8,426 bases of DNA from Candidatus Woesearchaeota archaeon (GTDB lineage Archaea > Nanobdellota > Nanobdellia > Woesearchaeales > UBA12501): positions 1-8,426 of the forward strand of contig JAPLZS010000224.1 of NCBI GenBank assembly GCA_026394915.1, written 5' to 3'. A model generated the notes under the pieces. The model was not told the DNA's origin. It did not search any database and worked only from the letters and a program-made list of their open reading frames with translations. Shown one piece after another: positions 1 to 5,225 of this stretch. Positions within the stretch are counted from its first letter, which is position 1; every line of letters starts with the position of its first letter. The translations under genes and the position numbers were made by a program.

Positions 1-524
1 AGCAGCGCAAAAAGATGGTCTATGTGGGAATGCACTCCGCCGTCAGAAAGAAGGCCCATGATGTGCACTTTGTTCCCTTTCTTGAATGCCTCGATTATCT
101 TTTTATTCCTGAAGAAAGAGCCTTTCCTTATCTCATTGTTTATCATGACAAACTCCTGCTCAACAATCCTGCCAGCGCCTATGTTCATGTGGCCCACTTC
201 AGAGTTTCCCATCTGGCCTTTTGGCAGGCCGACAGCATTGCCTGATGCAAGTATCTTTGCAGAGGGATAATTATTCTCCAGGAATCTGAGATTGGGAGTC
301 TTGCCGAGCTTTACAGCATTGTCTTTCCTTGATGCCCTTATACCCCAGCCGTCCATTATTATGAGGACAACGCTGTTTAATTTCACAGGAGCTTTGTTTA
401 GTTTTGGTTTTGAGAGAGATAAAATTGATGAGACTGCTTTAGCAGATCTAGATTTAGTTTTCTTAGAGATTTTCCTGCGCTTTGAGCTCTTCTTTGCGCT
501 CGTTTTCCTCTTTTTTGATTTCAT
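1..524 (-). CDS. gpmI: 2,3-bisphosphoglycerate-independent phosphoglycerate mutase, 5' part (3' end outside window)
   Basis: This glycolytic and gluconeogenic enzyme interconverts 3- and 2-phosphoglycerate in the cytoplasm with a metal-bound phosphoserine. 174 codons are visible. The family start [10 protein letters not shown] is at residues 52-61; D58 matches the metal-binding Asp (D12 in the Geobacillus enzyme). The [16 protein letters not shown] block is at 106-121, and S108 is the catalytic Ser, 50 residues after D58 as in the Geobacillus enzyme (D12/S62). [11 protein letters not shown] follows at 160-170. This is the bacterial-type GpmI, not the archaeal ApgM type. Oddly, the usual N-terminus is preceded by about 50 residues with 16 Lys/Arg in the first 30 and no acidic residue before D58. 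The ATG at 524 is preferred because a TATA box lies about 28 bp upstream, implying a leaderless mRNA. A GTG at residue 47 would give a normal-length N-terminus and cannot be excluded. Family confidence is very high; the start is moderately sure. Confidence 0.95.
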   Translation of the reverse strand, partial: MKSKKRKTSAKKSSKRRKISKKTKSRSAKAVSSILSLSKPKLNKAPVKLNSVVLIIMDGWGIRASRKDNAVKLGKTPNLRFLENNYPSAKILASGNAVGLPKGQMGNSEVGHMNIGAGRIVEQEFVMINNEIRKGSFFRNKKIIEAFKKGNKVHIMGLLSDGGVHSHIDHLFAL

Positions 525-546
525 AGATATCAAAGGGCTTTAGCGG

Positions 547-560
547 TTTATATATTTTTT
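547..560 (-). promoter_or_regulatory. TATA-type promoter of gpmI
   Basis: Read on the minus strand this is AAAAAATATATAAA. Its centre is about 28 bp upstream of the ATG at 524, the distance expected for an archaeal TATA/BRE giving a transcript that begins at or just before the start codon. No Shine-Dalgarno sequence precedes that ATG. Confidence 0.6.
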
Positions 561-593
561 GATAAAAGTAAGAAATAAAATAAGAGATTATGA

Positions 594-770
594 TCATCTG
601 ATATAAGGCGCAACTGATTCAGGAGTTCCCCATGCCATCTTTAAAGGGTCTTTGGGTTTCGGCTCATCTTTGAAAAAATTCTCCAGTTCAGAAGGAGGCA
701 ATCGGCCATCTAATCCTAATGCATTTTGCTGATGTCCTTTTCCTGAATCTTCTAATGGGTCATCTTCCAT
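594..770 (-). CDS. Small acidic hypothetical protein (58 aa)
   Basis: I do not recognise this protein. It starts MEDDPLEDSGKG, has a central DGRLPPSELENFF (residues 21-33), a Lys/Pro/Asp stretch KDEPKPKDPLKMAWG (34-48), and ends SVAPYIR. It is soluble and hydrophilic, with no signal peptide, membrane helix or Cys pairs. An in-frame stop lies immediately before the ATG, so the start is fixed unless a non-ATG codon further downstream is used. GTGAT lies 4 nt upstream, matching part of the archaeal Shine-Dalgarno consensus. A possible TATA box sits inside the end of the transketolase C gene about 66 bp upstream. It is followed after 69 bp by gpmI on the same strand. Genuine coding is plausible from the ribosome binding site and promoter but not proven; it could be a chance frame. 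Confidence 0.5.
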   Translation of the reverse strand: MEDDPLEDSGKGHQQNALGLDGRLPPSELENFFKDEPKPKDPLKMAWGTPESVAPYIR

Positions 771-829
771 TCATATCACAAAATCCTGTTGATGCTCTCT
801 CACTCCCTTTTGCGATGGTAAGAATAAGG

Positions 830-843
830 CTATATATAAATAT
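830..843 (-). promoter_or_regulatory. Possible TATA box for the 58-aa gene, inside the tkt C-terminal gene end
   Basis: Minus-strand TATTTATATATAG overlaps the last codons and stop of the transketolase C-terminal gene. With usual archaeal spacing, transcription would start near 810, giving a leader of about 40 nt before the small gene at 770. It may instead simply be AT-rich coding sequence. Confidence 0.4.
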
Positions 844-1843
844 TTCTCAAGGAATCTGTCTTTTGGTTCTTCCTTTTCATCACTTCATGCACTGCTTTCT
901 TTATGTCTTCTTTTGTGAGGCCATATTCCTTCATGAGCTCAGGCACCTTTCCGGACTGGCCAAACCTGTCCTTCACTCCGACCATCTCGACAGGAACAGG
1001 ATGCCCTGCAAGGACTTCAAGCACAGCAGATCCCATGCCTCCATGGACCTGGTGCTCCTCTGCTGTCACTATCGCCCCTGTCTCTTTTGCTGCATTGAGT
1101 ATTGTCTTCTCATCAATAGGCTTTATTGTGTGCAGATTAATCACTCCTGCAAATACCCCTTCTTTCTTGAGCTCTTCTGCTGCATCAAGCGCAATGGCAA
1201 CCATCTTTCCGCATGCTATTATCGATGCATCTTTCCCTATACTGAAGACTTCTGCATCTCCTATCTGAAATCTTGTCGTCTCTCTTGTTATCACAGGAGA
1301 ATTATCCCTGCTCACTCTTATGTAGACAGGGCCTTCTATTTTTGATGCCTCGATGACTGCCTTCACTGTCTCGACATAATCGCACGGCACAATCACCCTG
1401 AGATTTGGGATCACCCTTGTTATTGCAATGTCCTCCAATTCCTGGTGAGAAGCTCCATCCCCCCCATTGGAGAGCCCTGAGTGGCTGCCTATTATCTTTA
1501 CATTCATGTTTGCATAGCATACAGCTGTCCTCATCTGCTCCCATGCCCTGCCTGACGAGAATATAGCAAAAGTCGCGACAAAGGGTATCTTTCCTGTTGC
1601 GCTCAGGCCGGCAGCTATGTTCATCATGTTCTGCTCTGCAATCCCTATCTGGAAGAACCTGTCAGGGAATTCCTCTGCAAACCCTGAGACCTTTGTCGAC
1701 TCTGAAAGATCTGCTGTCAGGGCCACGATCCTCTTGTCCTTTTTTCCAAGAGCAATTATCGCGTCTCCAAAAGCAGCTCTTGTGGCAAGCTCCTTGACTT
1801 TCCCTGTTTCTATCTTTTTATCATCTTCTTTTTTGTTTTTCAT
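830..1843 (-). CDS. tkt: Transketolase, C-terminal subunit (Pyr and C-terminal domains)
   Basis: This is the second half of a split transketolase, the thiamine-diphosphate enzyme that moves two-carbon units between sugar phosphates. At 337 residues it has the length usual for archaeal C-terminal sections. The Pyr domain occupies about 15-185, with the FFQIGIAEQNMMNIAAGLS block at 63-81; E70 is the residue that activates the thiamine aminopyrimidine ring. GSHSGLSNGGDGASHQ (119-134) and a VPCDYVETVKAV block follow. The C-terminal transketolase domain is about 200-320, with EEHQVHGGMGSAV at 262-274. A short Lys-rich lead precedes the Pyr domain. The gene follows the N-terminal gene by 16 bp and is presumably cotranscribed with it; only a weak TGATAAG ribosome binding site is visible. 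The subunits are expected to assemble into a heterotetramer with active sites at the interface (family knowledge). It could serve as a DXP-synthase-like paralogue, but the split layout favours transketolase. Confidence 0.95.
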   Translation of the reverse strand: MKNKKEDDKKIETGKVKELATRAAFGDAIIALGKKDKRIVALTADLSESTKVSGFAEEFPDRFFQIGIAEQNMMNIAAGLSATGKIPFVATFAIFSSGRAWEQMRTAVCYANMNVKIIGSHSGLSNGGDGASHQELEDIAITRVIPNLRVIVPCDYVETVKAVIEASKIEGPVYIRVSRDNSPVITRETTRFQIGDAEVFSIGKDASIIACGKMVAIALDAAEELKKEGVFAGVINLHTIKPIDEKTILNAAKETGAIVTAEEHQVHGGMGSAVLEVLAGHPVPVEMVGVKDRFGQSGKVPELMKEYGLTKEDIKKAVHEVMKRKNQKTDSLRNIYI

Positions 1844-1859
1844 CTTATCATTATTTTAA

Positions 1860-2696
1860 TCATCTTTCATCTTTTCCGTCGCCTAATTCCACCAGCGCCC
1901 TTATCATCTCTTCTTTTGTCGGAGGCTTTCCATGCCACTCTGCCTTGTTCTCCATGAATGAGACTCCTTTCCCTTTCACTGTCTGCGCAAGTATCGCGAC
2001 AGGCATGTCATCTATCTTCTTTGCGTCTTCAAAAGCCCTGAGAATATCTTTTATATTGTGGCCGTCTGCCTCAAGCACATGCCAGCCGAATGATTCGAAT
2101 TTGTCAAGCAATGGCTGGGTGTTCATTATATCCTTTGTCCAGCCGTCTATCTGCAGGCCATTTACATCGATTATTGCGCAGAGATTGTCAAGCTTGTAAT
2201 GTGAGGCAGCCATTGCAGCCTCCCAGATCTGGCCTTCATCAAGCTCGCCGTCTCCTGCAAGGCAGTATACCCTGCTTTTCAGGCTGTCAAGCCTCAGCCC
2301 TAATGCAATTCCCACTGCAATGCTCAGGCCCTGGCCCAATGACCCTGTCGATGCCTCAAGCATAGGAAGATCTGCTCTGCTGGGATGGCCCTGCAGCCTG
2401 CTGTCTATTTTCCTGAATGTGTTCAGTTCTGAAACCTCAAAATAACCTGACCTTGCCATTGCAGAATAGAGGCCAGCGCATGCATGGCCCTTTGAGAGAA
2501 CAAACCTGTCTCTCTCATTCCAGTCAGGCCTCTTGGGATCATGGTTGAGAACATTGAAGAACAATGATGAGAATATCTCAGCAGAGGATAAAGCGCCTCC
2601 GATGTGGCCTGACTGGGCCTCATACACCATCCTAATGACATCTTTCCTTATCTCTTTTGCTTTCTCTTCCAGCTCTTTTATTGCAAGCTTCCTCAT
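1860..2696 (-). CDS. tkt: Transketolase, N-terminal subunit (thiamine diphosphate PP domain)
   Basis: This is the first half of the split transketolase; it binds the diphosphate and Mg of thiamine diphosphate. At 278 residues it is the usual length. Visible family motifs are SGHIGG (29-34), SKGHACAGLY (68-77), LQGHP (101-105), EASTGSLGQGLS (114-125), the GDGE...N thiamine motif running from G148 to N179, and VKGKGVSFME with the conserved HG at 255-256. The histidines used for sugar binding and proton transfer in transketolases (H31, H71, H104, H255) appear to be present. The start at 2696 is supported by AGAGGGG about 4 nt upstream and by a TATA box further upstream that leaves a short leader. 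It leads the operon with the C-terminal subunit. Together they link glycolytic and pentose intermediates, which in many archaea supplies ribose or erythrose phosphates. Confidence 0.95.
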   Translation of the reverse strand: MRKLAIKELEEKAKEIRKDVIRMVYEAQSGHIGGALSSAEIFSSLFFNVLNHDPKRPDWNERDRFVLSKGHACAGLYSAMARSGYFEVSELNTFRKIDSRLQGHPSRADLPMLEASTGSLGQGLSIAVGIALGLRLDSLKSRVYCLAGDGELDEGQIWEAAMAASHYKLDNLCAIIDVNGLQIDGWTKDIMNTQPLLDKFESFGWHVLEADGHNIKDILRAFEDAKKIDDMPVAILAQTVKGKGVSFMENKAEWHGKPPTKEEMIRALVELGDGKDER

Positions 2697-2699
2697 TTT

Positions 2700-2740
2700 A
2701 CCCCTCTTTTGATGATTTAAGGGGCCGTGATTTATAAAAG
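2700..2740 (-). promoter_or_regulatory. Promoter and Shine-Dalgarno of the split transketolase operon
   Basis: The minus-strand TATA element CTTTTATAAAT lies at about 2730-2740. AGAGGGG at 2701-2707 lies just before the ATG at 2696. Expected initiation near 2708 leaves a leader of roughly 12 nt that just contains the ribosome binding site. Confidence 0.55.
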
Positions 2741-2772
2741 TTTTGAAAAAGGGGCAGCTCCAAAAAAGATAA

Positions 2773-2785
2773 TTTTAAATATAAG
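2773..2785 (+). promoter_or_regulatory. TATA-type promoter for the small plus-strand gene at 2806
   Basis: TTTTAAATATAAG is centred about 27 bp before the ATG at 2806, fitting a leaderless archaeal transcript. It is arranged divergently to the transketolase promoter about 40 bp away. Confidence 0.5.
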
Positions 2786-2792
2786 ATGTATC

Positions 2793-3206
2793 TCATAAGA
2801 TTACTATGAACAAACAGAAAAAGCTGGAAAAGGCAATAAAAGAAGCAAAGAAAAACCAAGATTTCATGAAAGAGATAGATAGGTTCATAATCATGCTAGT
2901 ATCCCATCCATATATCACTCCAAGATTCCTGTAGCAGTCATAATATCTTCTTGCAAGATTTGTTATCTTTATGGAATGCTCAAGAAAATGCCCTTCTGTT
3001 ATTCTGTCATACAGGCAAAGAAGCAGTATCCTGCTTTTCCTGCTCAATTTTGTTATCTTCGGAATGTCTCTTATCTCTTTCCTTATCGGTTTGTAGCCAT
3101 AGACTATGAACTCTTTATCTTCTATTATTCTTCTTTCAATTTCTATTGCATCTACCTCTTTCAAAAGAAAACCATAGATGTTTGTGTCAAACATGACTCT
3201 TTGCAT
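2793..3206 (-). pseudogene. PIN-domain (VapC-like) ribonuclease gene, 3'-truncated
   Basis: PIN-domain proteins are Mg-dependent RNases, often the toxins of VapBC systems. Here the N-terminal part is clear: MQRVMFDTNIYGFLL (D8 is the first catalytic acid), VYGYKPIRKEIRDIPK (E44 the second), and RRYYDCYRNLGVIYGWDTSMI ending at residue 106. Family members continue with an Asp-containing segment followed by a hydrophobic strand and the last acidic residues; here those are missing. From residue 107 to the stop at 2793 the frame reads the complement of the Lys-rich gene and gives a fortuitous Phe-rich hydrophobic tail. The PIN core (about 2889-3206) therefore lacks its third and fourth acidic residues and should be inactive as a nuclease. 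The ATG at 3206 lies about 26 bp from a TATA box, so a leaderless start there is preferred over the ATG at 3194. Confidence 0.7.
2806..2934 (+). pseudogene. Lys-rich small gene, 5' remnant (possibly antitoxin-like), truncated at about 2887
   Basis: The frame opens MNKQKKLEKAIKEAKKNQDF followed by MKEIDRFI, a charged, strongly helical sequence resembling the start of small archaeal accessory proteins. It has its own TATA box at leaderless distance. From residue 29 to the stop (42 residues in all) the sequence is only the complement of the PIN gene on the other strand and loses its character. I read this as the 5' end of a gene joined to the opposite-strand PIN gene by a rearrangement at about 2887. 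Antitoxin identity is inference from the neighbouring PIN gene; the protein family is not recognised. A functional 42-residue peptide is possible, because promoter and start are intact. Confidence 0.45.
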
Positions 3207-3223
3207 AAGATTCGAGGAGAACA

Positions 3224-3236
3224 GGTAATATTTAAG
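3224..3236 (-). promoter_or_regulatory. TATA-type promoter of the PIN-domain gene
   Basis: Minus-strand CTTAAATATTACC sits about 25 bp upstream of the ATG at 3206. Its 8-mer ATATTACC recurs in the operator of the divergent gene at 3337-3344, which may mean one regulator once bound both promoters. Confidence 0.5.
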
Positions 3237-3317
3237 CCTCACGCCATGATGTCCAGTGTCCTGTGAGAGGGTTTACGGAAAGGGCGGAAGAATTGCGGAA
3301 AAAGAGTAAAAAATCGA

Positions 3318-3355
3318 AACATTTATAAGTTACCACATATTACCATATGTTACCA
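3318..3355 (+). promoter_or_regulatory. Promoter with candidate operator: three TTACCA repeats at 10-bp spacing
   Basis: A TATA element (CATTTATAAG, about 3320-3329) is followed by TTACCA at 3330, 3340 and 3350, exactly one helical turn apart, directly up to the ATG at 3355. The middle holds a 6-bp inverted repeat ACATAT-TACC-ATATGT (3335-3350). Repeats between TATA and start suit a repressor that blocks initiation, and ribbon-helix-helix proteins typically bind such short tandem sites cooperatively. The adjacent gene encodes such a protein, so autoregulation is inferred. Confidence 0.6.
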
Positions 3356-3659
3356 TGAGTAAAACAATACAATTAGGATTAAGGATTGAGAAAGAATTGA
3401 TTGATAGAAGCGGCGAGATTGTGGCAGGATAACAACAAGGACGGGTTGGAGGAATATCTGGATAAAGAGGGCATTGGCAGCATTTGTAGCAGATGAAGAA
3501 GCAGGAATGGCAGATGAAGCTATAGAAGATTATATCCATCTCAGAATAGATGAAAAGACACTCTTACAATATGCAGATTTTGATAAGACCCCTAATGATG
3601 TAATAAAAGCAAGAGGGGCATTCTTGAAAAAACAGATGGGGGTGAAGAAAGATGGCTGA
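3355..3659 (+). pseudogene. Ribbon-helix-helix (CopG/antitoxin-like) regulator gene, two frameshifts
   Basis: The first frame gives MSKTIQLGLRIEKELIDR, the beta strand and helix-1 start of a ribbon-helix-helix protein, then stops at 3430-3432 after 25 residues. Helix 1 continues in another frame from 3404 (IEAARLWQDNNKD). Helix 2 and the C-terminal tail are in the third frame from about 3456: WIKRALAAFVADEE, then an acidic-helical tail DEAIEDYIHLRIDEKTLL and a basic end at 3659. The three pieces join in order into one protein of roughly 100 residues, so two indels have disrupted it. The first could be loss of one unit of a tandem ATAGA repeat at about 3404-3408. Promoter and operator are intact. 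The stop codon overlaps the next gene's start, as in antitoxin-toxin operons. A residual product from a TTG at 3474 (61 residues) would lack the DNA-binding strand. Sequencing or assembly error is an alternative explanation. Confidence 0.7.
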
Positions 3660-3882
3660 AACATATGTAGATTCGAATGGATACAGGAGATTCAGTGATA
3701 GTAATCGCCTGGTACATAGGTGGGTTGCAGAAAAACAGATCGGAAGACCTCTCCGAGAAGGGGAAGAAGTACACCATAAGAATAGGTTCAGGAGCGACAA
3801 TCGACCAGAAAACCTGAAAGTTTATAGAGGAAGATGGGGTTTTCTGAGGCACGCAGTAGACCACGAAGATGAGAATTACTGA
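3652..3882 (+). CDS. Small HNH-family nuclease-like protein (76 aa)
   Basis: HNH proteins are metal-dependent DNA nucleases found in phages, homing elements and toxin-like modules. The sequence shows GYRRF (10-14), LVHRWVAEKQIGRPLREGEE (20-39), then the beta-beta-alpha metal core VHHKNRFRSDNRPENLKVY (40-58), with H41/H42, N50 and N54 in the positions expected for the HNH_3-type family. H67 and H71 follow in a short tail. This is a minimal, single-domain version. Its ATG overlaps the stop of the disrupted regulator gene (ATGGCTGA), and GGGGGTGA at 3638-3645 lies 6 nt upstream, a strong ribosome binding site, so it can be translated even though the regulator is broken. GC is near that of the flanks (29 of 60 bases at 3721-3780). 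Partnership with the RHH protein, as toxin or effector, is inference from overlap only. Confidence 0.75.
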   Translation: MAETYVDSNGYRRFSDSNRLVHRWVAEKQIGRPLREGEEVHHKNRFRSDNRPENLKVYRGRWGFLRHAVDHEDENY

Positions 3883-3900
3883 AGAATGGAAGGTTAAAGA

Positions 3901-4389
3901 ATGCGTCTTAAACGAGTAGGATATTCCACGAAAATAAAAAGGATAAGAGATTTTAATAGAGAGGTGAATAAGAAATGTAAGATATTAACTAAGAAAGGAA
4001 TTTATGTACAATCGGAGGGAGAGAAGAAGATTGCGGATTGGTTATATGATAATAATATTGAATTTGATTATGATAAACTGATAAGATTTGGTGAGGACGA
4101 AGAAGATTTTAATGATTCTTTTGATCAACCTTTATGGGCAAGGCCTGATTTCAGAATAAAAGGCACGAATATAATAATCGAATATTGGGGCGTATTAAAT
4201 GATCCTATTGAGAAAAAGAATAGGAACCTAGAATTGAATGATATTGAAGAAACTTATATAGATGAGATAGAACGAAAAAGAGCATTATATCAACAAGAAG
4301 AAATGATATTAATTGAGATATTTGGCTCAGATTTAGATGAGTTGGATAAATCTTTGAAACATAAGATAATATATACTAAAAAAGAATAA
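3901..4389 (+). CDS. PD-(D/E)XK-superfamily nuclease (162 aa)
   Basis: This is a probable Mg-dependent DNA endonuclease. After a basic N-terminal 30 residues comes SEGEKKIADWLYDNNIEF (38-55), the conserved helix with its Glu. The catalytic pair follows as ARPDFRI (D83) and IIIEYWGV (E94). The ExW form in place of ExK occurs in nuclease domains related to Vsr/DUF559 and helicase-linked nucleases. KRALYQQEEMILIEIFGSDL (126-145) matches the closing helix and strand of that group. The length suits a free-standing domain. GGAAGGT lies 6 nt before the ATG, and the gene begins 18 bp after the HNH gene, so the two are probably cotranscribed. GC is only 15-20 of 60 bases in sampled lines, against about 27-30 of 60 in neighbouring metabolic and transport genes, a sign of separate acquisition. 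The biological role (defence, mobile element, repair) is unknown. Confidence 0.75.
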   Translation: MRLKRVGYSTKIKRIRDFNREVNKKCKILTKKGIYVQSEGEKKIADWLYDNNIEFDYDKLIRFGEDEEDFNDSFDQPLWARPDFRIKGTNIIIEYWGVLNDPIEKKNRNLELNDIEETYIDEIERKRALYQQEEMILIEIFGSDLDELDKSLKHKIIYTKKE

Positions 4390-4450
4390 TCATATTTAGG
4401 ATAATTGTGTATAATGCTTACAAAAAGACAAAATCATTCTCTCTCAACGC

Positions 4451-4470
4451 GTTTCTATTCTGTTTTTCTT
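4451..4470 (+). terminator. T-rich tract, possible archaeal terminator after the nuclease gene
   Basis: GTTTCTATTCTGTTTTTCTT lies 62 bp after the nuclease stop codon and just before the ABC exporter promoter. Archaeal RNA polymerase often terminates on such non-template T runs without a hairpin. Confidence 0.35.
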
Positions 4471-4474
4471 GCAT

Positions 4475-4487
4475 AATATTTATATAC
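4475..4487 (+). promoter_or_regulatory. TATA-type promoter of the ABC exporter operon
   Basis: AATATTTATATAC is centred about 27 bp before the ATG at 4509 and predicts a leaderless mRNA. It decides the start: the longer in-frame ATG at 4407 would place this promoter inside the coding sequence. Confidence 0.6.
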
Positions 4488-4508
4488 GCAGGAATTAACA
4501 TCTATATC

Positions 4509-5225
4509 ATGGAGCCGCTCATAATCTTCGAGAATGTAGTCAAGAGATTCAACAGCAACAGGGTCCTTGATGATATCTCCCTTGAGATAAGGAAAGGGGA
4601 GGTCTTCGGCATAATAGGCAGGAGCGGCTGCGGAAAGAGCACGCTTCTGAAAGTCCTTATAGGCGCGTACAGGGTCAACTCAGGAAGGATAATCTACGAC
4701 GGAAAGGATGTCACAAACAGGCCTGACAAGATAAAAGACTTTGCAGGGATAACGACACAGGAGAATTCATTCTATGACAAGCTCACAGTTTATGAGAACC
4801 TGAAATATTATGCAAACCTGAACAATGTAAGACTGGGCAGGGCAAGGCTTAATGAGATCCTTGATTCAGTTGGCCTCCTAAAGAGCAGGAACAAGATTGC
4901 AGGAGATATGTCAGGCGGAATGAAGAGAAGGCTTGACTTCTCGATATCCCTTGTGCACAATCCAAAGCTCCTGATACTTGACGAGCCCACAACAGGACTT
5001 GACCCCCTTCTTGTGAAGCAGTTCTGGAAGGTTGTTGAGAATGTGAGGAAAGAAGGAAAGACAATCATAGTAATCTCGCATCTTTTCTCAGAGCTTGAGG
5101 ACAGCTGCGACAGGATAGGCATAATGGATAAGGGCAGGATAGCAAGGATAATACCTATAAAAGAGAAGAAATCTGATCTTTACAAGGAATTCATCGAGGT
5201 TGTTGGCGAAGGAGGGGCGCGATGA
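4509..5225 (+). CDS. ABC-2 type exporter, ATP-binding protein
   Basis: This cytoplasmic ATPase powers the permease encoded next. Its 238 residues are complete for the family. Walker A is GRSGCGKST (37-45), the Q-loop Gln is Q84 (ITTQENSF), the ABC signature reads MSGGMKRRLDF (134-144; Met in place of the first Leu of LSGGQ and Met for Gln, as is common in ABC-2 exporters). Walker B is LLILDEP (154-160, catalytic E159), the D-loop is GLDP, and the switch His is H191 (VISHLFSE). The gene stops four bases into the permease gene (ATGA overlap), a typical coupled pair. An upstream in-frame ATG at 4407 would add 34 residues including a hydrophobic segment; it is rejected because the TATA box lies within that stretch. 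The substrate cannot be told from the sequence. Confidence 0.93.
   Translation: MEPLIIFENVVKRFNSNRVLDDISLEIRKGEVFGIIGRSGCGKSTLLKVLIGAYRVNSGRIIYDGKDVTNRPDKIKDFAGITTQENSFYDKLTVYENLKYYANLNNVRLGRARLNEILDSVGLLKSRNKIAGDMSGGMKRRLDFSISLVHNPKLLILDEPTTGLDPLLVKQFWKVVENVRKEGKTIIVISHLFSELEDSCDRIGIMDKGRIARIIPIKEKKSDLYKEFIEVVGEGGAR

Noticed and set aside
15..543. Plus-strand open frames at 15-245, 22-270 and 292-543
   Set aside because: They are the complement of the gpmI gene, whose minus-strand protein matches the family closely; the plus frames show no motifs.
719..1345. A 208-codon plus-strand frame, with others at 903-1268, 1597-1859 and 1945-2365
   Set aside because: They are antisense to the split transketolase genes, Cys/His/Leu-rich in the manner of shadow frames, and without promoter or ribosome binding site.
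3207..3242. Upstream ATG at 3242 for the PIN gene, adding 12 residues
   Set aside because: The TATA box at 3224-3236 would lie within the coding region, and PIN proteins begin close to the MFDTN strand.
3243..3318. Possible tRNA or small RNA in the purine-rich stretch between the divergent promoters
   Set aside because: I found no cloverleaf arms, no GTTC-type T-loop and no convincing stem; nothing supportable is present.
3330..3355. TTACCA repeats as a CRISPR array or transposon end
   Set aside because: The unit is only 10 bp with no spacers, cas genes or transposase; position between TATA and ATG fits an operator.
4407..4508. Longer ABC ATPase start at 4407, adding a hydrophobic N-terminal segment
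   Set aside because: The best TATA box (4475-4487) lies inside that extension, and the ATPase family starts at about MEPLIIFENV; the extension is unlikely to be translated.
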